64,000 nucleotides of DNA from Ichthyophis bannanicus (GCA_033557465.1 CM066033.1:1244231523-1244295522); one strand, 5' to 3'; shown: positions 42,403 to 53,145, counted from the stretch's first letter. The notes: a model not told the origin generated them from the sequence alone. Numbers and translations are program-made.

Positions 42403-42707
42403 GACAGCAGGGGCCCGGGAGGGAGTTCTGTCGGTGGGAGGTCATCTAAGGCAGTTCTTCTCCACCTGGGCCCGGGTCACGTCCGATCAATGGGTTCTGG
42501 AGGTGGTCCGAGAAGGATATGCCCTCGAGTTTGTCAGACCAGTTCGTCCGGCGTTTGTACAGTCTCCTTGCAGATCCCCAGCAAAGGCCGTGGTGGTGGA
42601 AGACACTCTCGCTCGGCTGCTATTGTTGGAGGCTGTGGTACCGGTTCCTTTAGACCAGTATGGCTGCGGTCGATACTCCATTTATTTCGTGGTGCCAAAA
42701 AAGGTGG
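42359..42707 (+). pseudogene. D7 RT N-terminal part, interrupted by D8
   Basis: Overlaps the end of gag in the +1 frame: HNETAGAREGVLSVGGHLRQ, SDQWVLEVVREGYALEFVRP, CGRYSIYFVVPKK. At 42708 the D8 left end begins, so the RT has no catalytic part in this window. Confidence 0.82.
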
Positions 42708-42848
42708 TTCCTTATCTGTCCTCCAGTTTAGTCCTCTACTCCTGGGTTGTGAACCCCTTCCTGCAGCTTGGAGACTGAGCGTGTCAAACTTGTGACATCA
42801 CTGGATGTAATCTGCTGGCATCTCCCATCAGCCCCAGTGTGTCCAGTC
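42708..42848. repeat. D8 left ITR
   Basis: TTCCTTATCTGTCCTCCAGT, CCTGCAGCTTGGAGACTGAG, TGTCAAACTTGTGACA (foldback), CATCTCCCATCAGCCCCAGT. Matches the D5 right ITR in reverse complement. CCAGTCTCCATGCAGCAGGA follows just inside. Confidence 0.78.
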
Positions 42849-43794
42849 TCCATGCAGCAGGAGGACATAGTGAGCCTAGGTGCTGGGCTCACTAGAGGAA
42901 CGAATAAGCAGAATTTTTAGTTAGAATTTAGTTAGGATCATCATCTCTTGTTATGAAACTTTTTCATTCAATTGTTTTGGGATCTTTAAATTTCTCTAAA
43001 TTTATTTGGGGTCCTGTGCCTTTAAATTTCTTTAAAAAAAAAGAAAAAAAAAGAAAAGACTTTTCTGCCGGCCCAAGGCTTTTTTTGCTCTTTCTGAGAT
43101 CTCTCTCTCCCTTGTCAAACCGGGAGAGAGCTCCTCAACCAGCTTAGCGGTATCCTGACCTCGCAGAGCGGTGACTCACCACTCCGGTTTCTGGCCGGAC
43201 GGTGTGATCACCCCAGGACTCCAGTCTTCGCTGCTGATGCTGCTTGCTTGTTCGCTGAGCAGCGCGCAGCTTGAAGGGCCAGCTGTGCACCCGGTAAGTG
43301 CTGTCTTCTTCTGTCCCCGTCGGTGCCGATACCGGGAGCGGGTTGGAGAGGCTGAGGGAGAGCAACGGTTCTTTTGCGTGCCAAAAACATCCTTTCTACT
43401 CAGTGGTGGCCATTTTAAATGTGTGGCAAACGCCGCGTGGCTGAGCAGTGTGGCGGCGAGCATTAGGCTTCCGGGGGGTAGTTTGTCGCGGTTGTCTGCC
43501 CTTTGCATTTAAGCTTATCTTTTCCTCCTGGTTTTAACTTTCTCACTTGTTTGGAGTTTACAGCGCAGTTTCTTTTCTTTTGGGCTTTGTTTTTAGTTTG
43601 AGGCCCTTGTTAGGATCTGCTTTGAGGAATTCTCTTTATTTTTCTTCCTTCTGCATATAAAAAAAAAAATAGGAAAAGCTGAAAGGGGGGGGGGGGGGGG
43701 AGGAAAGCAAAAAGCATAGGAAATTTAAAAAAAAAAATTAGAATTATTGGGTTGGTGTTTGTTTCCCGCTTGGGGCTGGTGAACAGTACATCAC
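42849..43794. other. D8 5' leader
   Basis: Untranslated leader with GC-rich part at 43180-43460, an A-run at 43032-43050, and G- and A-runs at 43686-43738. No credible ORF. Confidence 0.5.
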
Positions 43795-45137
43795 ATGTCA
43801 GCATGTCTGCAGTGTGTCTGCGGCTCCCAGAGAGGCACGGTCGTGGATACCAGCGTCCGTCTCAGTCAGTGTGGAACAGCAGATGGAGACGCCGGTGGGC
43901 CCAGTGCCTCAGGGGTCCACGACGGGGATGGAAAGGAGAAGCGGGAGGGGCTGTTCCTTCTGCCCTCAGGCCAGAGTCCTCAACGGAACCTTCGGGTGCG
44001 TCTCCGGGTCCGGATCCACAGCTGGGGGATTTCTGCCCAGACTTCGTCCTGCTTATGCATCAGGCCTTTTGTCTTCAGCATCAGGGTAAATTGCCTGAGC
44101 CCATTCCCTTTACGTCAGCCCGGGATTCTCGATGGCGAGAGCGTTACGCCAAGGCCGCCGAAGAGGGCCCATCCACTGGAACCGTCTCGTTCAGAACTGG
44201 GTTGGCATGAGGCAGAGGAGCCAGAGTTCGACCTGGACGGAAATCTAGAAGAGTTGGAACAAGGGGAGATTCCGGAACCTGAGGATCAGGCAAAGATTAT
44301 TTGAGTTTTCTGGAAGGACGAGCTGACGGCGCTCATTACGGAATCCTTGCAGATGCTAAAGTTGGCTACAGCGAGGATGGCGAAGATCCCATCATTCAGA
44401 TGGTGCGTCACACACAGATTGTGTTTCCAGTCCACAAGGTGGTGAATAGGATGATCCAGGACGAGTGGGATCAGCCAGAAGCGGGACTCGGAGGAATGCG
44501 GACCATGAATAGACTCTATCCCTTAGCAGATAATGACAGACAAATTTCGCTGTCCACGAGTGGATGCAGCGGTTTCAGCCATTACTAAAAAAATCACTAT
44601 ACCGGTGGAAGATAGCGCCGCTCTAAAGGATGCGCAAGATAGTAAGGTGGCTGGTTTGTTGAAGCAATCCTTCGACGCAGATGCTGTGGCTTTGCAGGCT
44701 TCCATTTGTGGAGCTTGGGTTGCGCGAGCCTGTCTAAGGTGGTCCCACCACTTACGGCAGTCGGGCCAGTTGGAACAGAACAGAGTACGTGAGCTGGAGC
44801 GGCTGGAGTCGGGGTCGGCTTATCTCGCCGATGTACACTACGACTTGATCAGGGCTTTAGCTAATAGCATGGCGTCCCTGGTGGCAGCTCGCAGGTCGCA
44901 CATGGCTGTGGAATTGGGCAGCTGATGGGTCTTCCAAATCTCGTCTCAGTAAACTTCCTTTTAAAGGGAAGTTGTTGTTTGGTAAAGGATTTAGGAGAGT
45001 CCAAAGGCGTAAGGCTGCCAGAGGACAAACCTAAGCAAGCCAAGTCTTTTTCGGCCTCTCGGGGACAGTCTAGGGACTTCAGGCGATTTCGTACTTCTCG
45101 TTTTGGGGGAGAACGTTCTAGGTTCACAAGTACGTAC
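43795..45137 (+). pseudogene. D8 gag-like ORF1, fragmented
   Basis: The frame from 43795 begins MSACLQCVCGSQRGTVVD, a decayed Cys-pair head. Parts follow in different frames: FCPDFVLLMHQAFCLQHQG (~44030), FDLDGNLEELEQGEIPEPED (~44230), a stop, then DPIIQMVRHTQIVFPVHKVV and NRMIQDEWDQPEAGLGGM (44380-44500), and from 44533 RCPRVDAAVSAITKKITIPV, SICGAWVARACLRWSHHLRQ, LADVHYDLIRALANSMASLV. The end carries KGKLLFGKGFRRVQRRKAAR-like frameshifted sequence and then FRRFRTSRFGGERS. It is clearly non-functional. Confidence 0.75.
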
Positions 45138-45540
45138 ATTTCCTGATTTGTCTCGTGCAACCCAGTTAAGGAGGAAGGATTTTCTGGCTTATCTGGTCAG
45201 GACCATCTCCATGGGTACTACCTTTGTGCTAAAATATCCATCTCAATGTGTTATTTCCTATTAAGGAAAGAATTTCCTGGTTTTTGAGTCTAAGTAGCTT
45301 CTAGAATTCTTAAGTGCAAGGGATGTGACCAAGGTGGATCTGGGCCCCCACACGGCTGATGCATAACTCTTATCCTTCCTAAAAAAAAATTTCTTTCATA
45401 AGGCTCTCTTTACGTTCGGGAAGGGATTGTAAATTGAGGTCCTTGGTGTTTAATTTCCTGTTGTCCCCTACTGTGTTTCTTCTGTTGTATGTGGGCTAAT
45501 GTTTGGGACAGGATGTTTTCTGTTTTCTTATGTATGTTTT
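45138..45540 (+). pseudogene. L1-like ORF1 C-terminal fragment, 5'-truncated
   Basis: The frame at 45138 reads FPDLSRATQLRRKDFLAYLV, then TTFVLKYPSQCVISY, a stop, and KNFLVFESK. The same blocks (FPDVSRATQKRRKQFL, GGLFFLRFPCKCLVKL, FFEPSQLATF) occur in the element at 2437-4350, so both belong to one ORF1-bearing family. A 3' UTR-like stretch follows, is interrupted by a CR1, and appears to end at 47311-47410 with AATAAAGATTAAATTGAAAA. Confidence 0.6.
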
Positions 45541-47138
45541 CTTCAGTCTTTACTGAGGAAGATGTAGGGATGTTACCCATGACTGAAGTGGTATTTAAAG
45601 GTGCGGAAGAATTGAAGGAAATATCGATACATCGGGAAGATGTATTACAACTATTAGATAAACTGAAGAGAGTAGCAAATCACCTGGGCCGGATGGTATA
45701 CATCCAAGGGTGTTGAAAGAACTGAAATATGAGATGGCAGACCTGCTATTAGTAATCTGTGAACTATCATTAAAATCATCTCTAATACCTGAAGATTGGA
45801 GAATCGCCAATGTAACACCAATTTTTAAAAAGGGTTCCAGGGGTGATCCGGAAAACTACAGACCGGTGAGCCTGACATCAGTACCGGGAAAATGGTAGAA
45901 ACCATCATAAAGAATAAAATTACTCAGCATGTAGATAGTCATGGCCTAATGGGAGACAGCCAACATGGCTTTAGACAAGGAAGATCTTGTCTTACTAACC
46001 TGTTATGTTTTTTTGAAGGAGTGAATAATCAGTTAGACAAAGGTGAATCGGTTGATATTCTGTATCTGGACTTTCAGAAAGCCTTTGACAAGGTCCCTCA
46101 TGAGCCTTGGCAAAACTAAAGAGTCATGGGATAGGAGGCAATGTACTATTGTGGATCAGGAACTGGTTAAAAGATAGAAAGCAGAGGGTAGGGCTAAATG
46201 GCCAATTTTCCCAATGGAGAAAGGTGAATAGTGGTGTACCCCAGGGATCTGTGCTGGGTCTGCTGCTTTTTGACATATTCATAAATGATCTGGAAAGTGG
46301 AATAACGAGTGATGTTATCAAATTTGCAGATGACACAAAACTATTTAAAGTTGTTAAAACCCAAGAGGATTGTGGAAAATTGCAAGAGGATCTTGATAAA
46401 TTGGAAGACTGGGCATCAAAATGGCAGATGAAATTTAATGTGGACAAGTGCAAGGTTATGCACCTAGGGAAGAACAACCCAAACTATGGTTACACGATGC
46501 AAGGTTCCACATTAGGAACCACCACCCAGGAAAAAGATTTAGGCGTCATTGTGGATACCATGTTAAAACCCTCGGCCCAGTGTGCAGCAGCGGCCAAGAG
46601 AGCAAATAGAATGCTAGGTATGATAAGGACAGGAATGGAAAATAAAACAAAAGATATTATAATGCCTCTATATCGTTCCATGGTGAGACCGCACCTTGAA
46701 TATTGTGTGCAATTCTGGTCGCCGTATCTTAAAAAGGATATAGCGATTTTAGAAGAGGTTCAGGGAAGAGCCACCAAAATGGTAAAGGGGATGGAAGGAT
46801 ACTCCTATGAAGAAAGGCTAAAAAGGTTAGGGCACTTTAACCTGGAAAAGAGACGGCTGAGGAGAGATATGATAGAAGTCTATAAATTAATGAACGGAGT
46901 GGAACGGGTAAACGTAGATCGATTGTTTACCTTATCAGAATATAGAAAGACTAGGGGACATGCAATGAAGCTACAGGATAAACTATGTAAGACTAATAAA
47001 AGAAAATATTTTTTCACTCAACGTGTAATCAAACTCTGGAATTTGTTACCGGAGGATGTAGTAAAGGCTGTTAGTGTAGCTGGGTTTAAAAAATGTTTGG
47101 ACAAGTTCCTGGAGGAAAGGTCCATAAACCATTATTAA
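45541..47138 (+). pseudogene. CR1-like reverse transcriptase, three frameshifts
   Basis: From 45549: FTEEDVGMLPMTEVV; an indel near 45690 leads to RVLKELKYEMADLLL and PEDWRIANVTPIFKKGSRGD, PENYRPVSLTSVPGKW. A second near 45890 leads to KITQHVDSHGLMGDSQHGFR, VDILYLDFQKAFDKVPHE. A third near 46107 opens a frame of 343 codons with LDRKQRVGLNG-type sequence, NSGVPQGSVLGLLLFDIFIN, the RT active site FADDTKLF (~46325), PSAQCAAAAKRANRMLGMIR, MVRPHLEYCVQFWSPYLKKD and the C-terminal KRKYFFTQRVIKLWNLLPED. The catalytic Asp pair is intact, so decay is moderate. Endonuclease and ORF1 are missing. Confidence 0.85.
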
Positions 47139-47304
47139 GAAGGGACCCAGGATATCAATGCTTGAACCAATACAAGCATTGTGGAACCTGTGCCCCTTGG
47201 GGAAACTGCTAGGTACATATGACCTAGATTGGCCACCGTTGGAAACAGAATACTGGGCTTGATGGACCTTGGTCTGACCGAGTATGGCATATCTTATGTT
47301 CTTA
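45541..47304 (+). mobile_element. CR1-like LINE, 5'-truncated, plus strand
   Basis: Contains RT and C-terminal region, then the 3' end GGTCTGACCGAGTATGGCAT followed by TCTTATGTTCTTATG, the short repeat typical of CR1 tails. It lies inside the 3' UTR of an L1-like ORF1 remnant. TCTTATGTAT occurs at both borders, but the overlap with the tail repeat prevents calling a target duplication. Confidence 0.85.
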
Positions 47305-47715
47305 TGTATTTGTGTATTGTATATTGCGAAGTTTCCATATTTCTTGGTTCATTCATGTGAATGCCTGAGTGTTCTTATATATAAATACCAATAAAGATTA
47401 AATTGAAAAAACCCAAAGCAGTTTAAACACACTGGCGTGCGGTAGACAATCTTTTGCATACAGCGTTTGCAGGATCAAAAAGGCTCCTGCTACTGCATTA
47501 AGGTAAATGGTTACGCTACAATGTTCAGTTGCCTTTGCTATTTTTCTACTGTAATTTGAACGGTGGTCTCAGTTTTTAGGGTAATAAAGAGTTGACTTTA
47601 GAAAAGAGATTCTGTATTTTACTTTTAATAGGATCGGTACAGGTTCACAGCGTTTAAATCCTGTACAAAGGTTTGCCGGACTGCTCCAGATTTGTTATTT
47701 ATGTGCTTAAACACA
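47305..47715. other. Tail of L1-like remnant, then unassigned sequence
   Basis: 47311-47410 looks like the end of the interrupted L1-like 3' UTR (ACCAATAAAGATTAAATTGA plus A-run). 47411-47715 has no recognised feature. D9 starts directly after. Confidence 0.45.
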
Positions 47716-47884
47716 ATCTCCAGGAACAAGCAGGAATAAGTCCTCACATATGGGTACGTCGGAACCGACAGAGCCGGCGCGGGAAAGCTCCCCAGCTTTT
47801 CAGATGAAAAGCTTTTGGGGCTTCCCACAGCGCATGCGCGCTGCCTTCCCGCCTTCCTTACCAGCTCTCTTCAGTTTCTCTTTT
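47716..47884. repeat. D9 left ITR
   Basis: Includes GTCCTCACATATGGGTACGT, GTCGGAACCGAC (palindrome), AAAGCTTTTGGGGCTTCCCA, GCGCATGCGCGC, and ends near CTCTCTTCAGTT. Reverse complement of 53146-53310. No TATA motif, unlike family A. Confidence 0.9.
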
Positions 47885-48107
47885 TCCGCGGAGCCAGCAG
47901 GTCGTGTTCCTGTCACCGCTGAAGAAATTGTTATTTTAATTTGTTTCTTTTGACCGCGTACCTGCCTTCCCCATACCAAAACCGGTACTGCCGGTCTCTC
48001 TTTCTTTCTTTTAAAAAAAAAATAAAAAAAAAAAAAATCTTTTTTTTATTTTCTCAGCACAGCTTGGTAACTTTTGTTAGGCCTTCAGGCCTACTCAAAT
48101 TCTCCTC

Positions 48108-49919
48108 ATGGAGAAACCAGCTCCTGGTTTTAAAAAGTGTACCAAGTGCAATGCTGTTATTTCTCTCACAGACACCCATGAATGGTGTCTTAAATGTTTA
48201 GGACCTGACCACTCCATACCGGACTGCCCATTCTGCTCCCAGATGTCTAAACGTGGTATGCAGAACCGGGCCAACAAGTTCCATGTGCTGTTTGCTTCAG
48301 ATAATCCAGCATCACAGTCATCCAGGTTCTTCCTCTCCGGATGGATCTCAGGTAACCAAACTTTCTGTGGGCAAATCCTCTAAAAGCAAATCTCTTTCAA
48401 AAGATCGAGAGGCTCTCAATCTTGAGTTCGAGGATTCTGCCCACACCAAAAAACCCCGGCGGGAGGCTCCGGCCTCCAAAGCATCACCTATGGGGTTACA
48501 GGTTGACATCGATGGCACGGCCTCGACAGATCACCTGTTAGACTGCTCTGGGGTACCGGTCGATACCGGTACCGACATCCAGGCAGCAGTGGCGTCCATG
48601 GGCAATACTGTCCAGACCATGCAGCAGGCCGTTTTGGCTTTCATTAAGGCTGCGACGCCCTCGGTACCGATTCCATCGGTACCGACCCCGGTTCCGGTAT
48701 CCACACCGGAACCGAGACCATCGACTTCCAAGCGTCGATCGGTTCCGCTTGCTGGATTCAGGCTTTTGCCCGATACCAATCCCATGCCCGATACGCCCGA
48801 TCTCGATATCGATCGGTACGCGTATCGTGCATTGCAAGCACAGAGAGAATACTCAGATTCTTCTGATGAGTTCAATTCCTCTGATGACTCTGCTGAGTTT
48901 GATCTTCCTGAGGAGCCCTCTTCTCTAAAGAGGAGGATATCTCCTCCAGAGGATTTATCCTTTCAGTATTTCATTGTTGATGTAGCTAAAGCACTTTCTA
49001 TTGCTACATCTGCTGAAAAGGAACCCAAATCAAAAAAATTGGATATTTTAGGATACTCTAAACCTCCTAAAGAGGCAGTTACTCTGCCTATCCATGAAAT
49101 CCTTCAAGAACACTTGATGGATTTGTGGGAGACTCCTCTAACCCTGTCTCCTCATTCCCGTAGGTTGGACACCATGTACCGGGTCCCTCCTTCTCCTGGG
49201 TTTCAAAAGACTCAGCTGCCTCACCACTCCATTGTGGTGAAGTCTGCTATGAAGAAGATAAAAGAGTCCTAAAAGGCATTCCTCTACCCCTCCAGGGCGA
49301 GAATGTAAGACCCTCGACTTTTGGTAGAAAGATCTTTCAGGCTAGTATGCTTATAGCCAGGATCAATTCTTACAGCCTTTATATGGGCATGTTTCTCAGA
49401 GAACTTGCCCTAAAGGTACGGCATTTAGCCCCCTTTATCCCTGAGGATAAAAAGGAGGACTTCACTACTCTGGTGACACAACTTTCAGAGGTCTCCAAGT
49501 TTTCCAACAGGGCAGCCTTTGATTCCTTTGAGGTTGCTGGCAGGGCTTCGGGAATCGCTATTGCAGCCCGACGTCTTGCTTGGCTCCAGGCTTCTGACCT
49601 AGAACCCTGGGTCATGGATGGCTTAAGGAATCTGCCCTGTACAGGAGAGAACTTATTTGGTGAGGACTGGCAAATTAAAGCTGCTCAAATGGACGCAGAA
49701 AATGCCACTCTAGATAGACTTTCTAAGTCTACTTCTACTCCTGCCAAAAAGAAACCTTTTAAAAGGCCGTACTACAAGAAGGCCAGATTTTCCACAAATA
49801 CTGGCCAACAATCTTCTCAGCCTCGCTTTGCTGCTAAACGTCAGCAATCTAAGCAAGTAAAGTCAAAGTTTGCAGTGTCTGCTACACCCCAGCAGGCTCA
49901 ACCCCCTCAGGGGTTTTGA
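48108..49919 (+). pseudogene. D9 gag-like ORF1 with two frameshifts
   Basis: The ATG at 48108 begins MEKPAPGFKKCTKCNAVISL, then HEWCLKCLGPDHSIPDCPFC: a Cys/His-rich head that likely binds zinc and corresponds in position to the CPSC...CRGC head of family A. An indel near 48295-48350 leads to GSQVTKLSVGKSSKSKSLSK, a Ser/Pro/Thr-rich middle, then DSSDEFNSSDDSAEFDLPEE (acidic), RRISPPEDLSFQYFI and DLWETPLTLSPHSRRLDTMY. A second break near 49270-49330 leads to MLIARINSYSLYMGMFLREL, SNRAAFDSFEVAGRASGIAI, CTGENLFGEDWQIKAA and a basic end FKRPYYKKARF. The TGA at 49917-49919 is followed in the same frame by pol. Confidence 0.82.
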
Positions 49920-51725
49920 CTTGCCCCTAGAGAACTTACCATTTCTGGCTCTGGAACAACCAGAGCCTCTCACCATACCGGAAGGTTAGCTCACTTTGCT
50001 CCCAGATGGGAGCAAATAACATCAGAGCAATGGACCCTCTCTATCATCAGAGAGGGCTACAAACTTCATTTCTCCAGCCTTCCTCCCCATACCATGGTGA
50101 GGCAATTCAGTTCTCCCCCATCTCTTCTGACCCTGTTGGGTCAGGAAGTCTCCTCTCTCCTTGCCCAAGGGGCAATAGAGGAGGTTCCTCTTCCTCAACA
50201 GGGGTTAGGGTTCTACTCCCCTTATTTTCTCATAACAAAGAAGACAGGGGGCTTCAGACCTATCCTAGATCTGAGAGAATTGAACAAGTTTCTATTCAAG
50301 GAGAAATTCAAAATGCTCTCTCTGGGCATTCTCCTTCCATACCTTCAGAGTCAGGATTAGCTTTGCTCTCTAGATCTCAAGGATGCATACACTCATATAC
50401 TAATCTATCCATCCCACAGAAAATATCTTCGATTTCTGTTCCAGGGAAAACATTTCCAATACAGAGTACTTCCCTTCGGTCTCGCCTCTGCTCAAAGAGT
50501 ATTCACAAAATGCATGGCAGTCGTAGCCGCATTTCTAAGAGGCATGGGAATCTTCGTGTTCCCATATCTGGACGACTGGCTCATCCGAGCTCCATCTCAG
50601 TCAGAAGTCCAGATTTCCTTGGACCGCACAAGGCGTATTCTTCAATATCTGGGACTTGTGGTAAACATTCCCAAGTCCCAACTCATCCCTACTCAGTCCC
50701 TGGAATTCATAGGGGCTTATCTGGATTCCACCACTGCAAGGGCCTACCTCCCTCTGGTCCGAGGCCAACGACTAATCAGCTTGGCCTCCCAGGCTCAGTC
50801 CAGAAGTCACTTGTCAGCCAGGGAACTGCTGCAACGTCTGGGCCACATGGCCTCCACGGTCCATGTGATGCCCTACGCTCGTCTCCATATGAGGGCAGCT
50901 CAATGGACTTTGGCCACCCAGTGGTCTCAAGCATCAGGAGCGCTCTCAGACCAAGTACTCACCTCAAAACGTCTGTTTTGGTCTCTCCAGTGGTGGACAT
51001 CCTCCAAAAATCTGTTGTTGGGGACCCCCTTCCAACCTTCGTTGCCCCAAGCAACCCTCACAACAGATGCCTCCCAAACAGGGTGGGGAGCTCATCTCCA
51101 ACACCTCTCCACTCAGGGTACCTGGTCTCCCCAGGAGACCACCCTTCACATCAACCTTCTGGAACTGCGAGCAATCTTCCTTGCCCTCACAGTCTTCCAC
51201 ACCCTCGTCAACCTGACTGTCCTAGTCCAGACAGACAATCAGGTAGCCATGTTCTATGTCAACAAACAAGGAGGGTCGGGCTCTCTGTCGCTTTGCAACG
51301 AAGCTCTCAGATTATGGGCCTTCGCCAGAGAGCATCAAATTCATCTTCTGGCAGTATACCTTCCAGGAGTTCAAAATTCTCGGGCAGACAGACTCAGTCG
51401 AGTTCTGCTTCCACACGAATGGTCCCTGCATATGGACCAGATACGCAGAATCTTTCAGGAATGGGGGACCCCGGACATAGACCTCTTTGCAAGTCCGTGG
51501 AATGCCAAACTTCCCCGGTTCTGTTCCAGGACTCCGTGTCAGGGAGCTCAGGCCAACGACGCCTTTCTCCTGCATTGGGGTCAGGAATTCCTGTATGCTT
51601 TTCCACCCATTCCTTTGATTCCCAAGACTCTGTTCAAACTTCAGAGGGATCACGGGTCGATGATCCTTATAGCTCCACGCTGGCCACGCCAAGTGTGGTT
51701 CCCTCTACTTCTACAGCTCTCCTAG
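49920..51725 (+). CDS. D9 pol: RT, RNase H, MT (one internal stop)
   Basis: Open in the gag frame directly after the gag TGA. RT: GRLAHFAPRWEQITSEQWTL, GFYSPYFLITKKTGGFRPIL, LRELNKFLFKEKFKMLSLG; one TAG at 50361-50363, where D10 has a Cys codon; then LDLKDAYTH, FQYRVLPFGLASAQRVFTKC and the active site FPYLDDWLIRAPS (~50560). RNase H: LTTDASQTGWGAHL (~51055), INLLELRAIFLAL, VQTDNQVAMFYVNKQGG, NSRADRLSR. MT: EWGTPDIDLFASPWNAKLPR, FLLHWGQEFLYAFPPIPLIP, MILIAPRWPRQVWFPLLL. Stop at 51723-51725. Apart from the TAG the frame is whole and all catalytic residues are present. Confidence 0.88.
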
Positions 51726-51728
51726 GGC

Positions 51729-52876
51729 TCCTCCCTGGACCTGGGAGCTGCGCCAGACCTTCTGTCTCAGGAGAAAGGGACTTTGTGGCACCCAAACCCC
51801 AAGTCCCTACATCTCCGAGCTTGGTTACTGAAGGCTTAAGCCTTCATGAGTTTAATCTTTCCCAACCAGTGAAAGATATCCTTCATGCCTCTAGGAAACC
51901 CTCTACCAGGCGTTCCTATGCTTTCAAATGGAAACGTTTTTCCATTTGGTGTGCTCAACAGGGTCTTGACCCTCTGGCACTTTCTTTGAATTCTCTACTA
52001 GACTATCTCCTGCATCTTTCCAATGCAGGCCTCAAGACGAATTCAGTACGAGTCCATTTAAGTGCTATTGCAGCATCCTTAAAACCTATAAATGGACAAC
52101 CTGTCTCCTCTCATCCTCTTGTTGCAAGGTTCATGAGAGGCCTGACCTTAACTAAACCTCCCATCCGACCTCCGCCGGTAGCATGGGATTTGAACCTAGT
52201 TCTAGGTCAGCTTATGCAGCCACCTTTTGAGCCTTTGGACTCCACCTCCTTGAAATTTCTTTCATGGAAGGTAGTTTTCCTTATTGCAGTCACTTCGGCT
52301 CGCCGCATCAGTGAACTGCAGGCTTTAGTGGCTAATCCACCTTATACTAGGTTTCATCATGGTAAGGTGGTCCTTAGGACGAACCCCCACTTTATGCCCA
52401 AAGTGGTCTCGCCTTTTCATCTTAATCAAGAGGTATATCTACCTGTTTTTTTTCCGGCTCCTCATGCATCCAGTGCAGAGAGGAACCTTCATACTCTTGA
52501 CTGTAAAAGAGCTCTCGCCTTTTACCTCAACAGGACTCAGCCACATCGAAAGTCTTCCCAACTTTTTGTGGCTTTTGATCCTTCTCATTTGGGACTTCCA
52601 GTCTCCAAAGGTACACTTTCCAATTGGATTGCTCAGTGTATTTCTTTTGCTTACCAGAGTAAGAATATTTCTCTGGAAGGCCATGTCACAGCTCACAATG
52701 TGAGAGCCATGGCTACTTCTATGGCTCATCTTCACTCTGTATCCATCGATCAGATCTGTCGAGCAGCCACTTGTGCCTCGGTTCATACCTTCACAGCCCA
52801 TTACTGTTTGGACAAGGACTCCCGCCGGGATGCCTTGTTTGGTCAGGCTGTCCTCAAACACCTGTTCCATACTTAA
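51729..52876 (+). CDS. D9 tyrosine recombinase, intact
   Basis: The recombinase frame ends at 52876. Its recognisable part starts near 51840 (LSLHEFNLSQPVKDILHASR, STRRSYAFKWKRFSIWC) and continues with LLDYLLHLSNAGLKTNSVRV, PVAWDLNLVLGQLMQPPFEP, FLIAVTSARRISELQALVAN (catalytic Arg), FHHGKVVLRTNPHFMPKVVS, HNVRAMATSMAHL (His-x-x-Arg) and ASVHTFTAHYCLD (His, Tyr). No stop or indel interrupts it. The same frame, one base behind pol, is open without a stop back to 50006, so a fused N-terminal extension is possible; no ATG lies near the domain start. It would integrate the circular DNA form. Confidence 0.88.
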
Positions 52877-52974
52877 GCAACTCCTGCCCACCTTCCCTGA
52901 ATGGATGCCTGAGATCCATACGAAAATGGTTTACCCTTGGAGGGGGATCTCCCAGGCATCTTAGCTAGGGAGTC

Positions 52975-53072
52975 CCCATATGTGAGGACTTATTCCTGCT
53001 TGTTCCTGGAGATAGCACAGTTACTTACCTGTAACAGGTGATCTCTGGGAACAGCAGGAATTAGTCCTCACA
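52975..53072. repeat. D9 internal complementary region
   Basis: CCCCATATGTGAGGACTTAT up to GGAGAT at 53013 is the reverse complement of the D9 left end; AGCACAGTTACTTACCTGTA onward is that of the right end. The match is essentially perfect over ~98 bp. Confidence 0.93.
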
Positions 53073-53145
53073 ACCCACCCACCTCCCCTAGGAGTTGTAT
53101 CTTCTATCTATCTACCTTCCTTTCCTCTCTCTATTGTCTCAGCTA

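Larger units (their letters stand above)
40263..42707 (+). mobile_element. D7: DIRS copy without left end, cut by D8
   Basis: Starts abruptly in leader sequence next to D6, has gag and the first part of RT, and is interrupted at 42707 by the D8 left end. The rest of RT and all later parts are not found in the window, so this copy is truncated on both sides. Confidence 0.8.
42708..45137 (+). mobile_element. D8: DIRS copy, left ITR and gag only
   Basis: Inserted in the D7 RT. Left ITR, leader and gag are present; it stops at about 45137 in the basic end of gag, where an L1-like ORF1 fragment begins. No later DIRS sequence resumes after that insertion. Confidence 0.8.

Noticed and set aside
48531..48875. 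Minus-strand frames of 99 and 114 codons in the D9 gag
   Set aside because: They lie in the repetitive GGTACC/GATACC-rich Ser/Pro segment of gag and have no recognisable domain.
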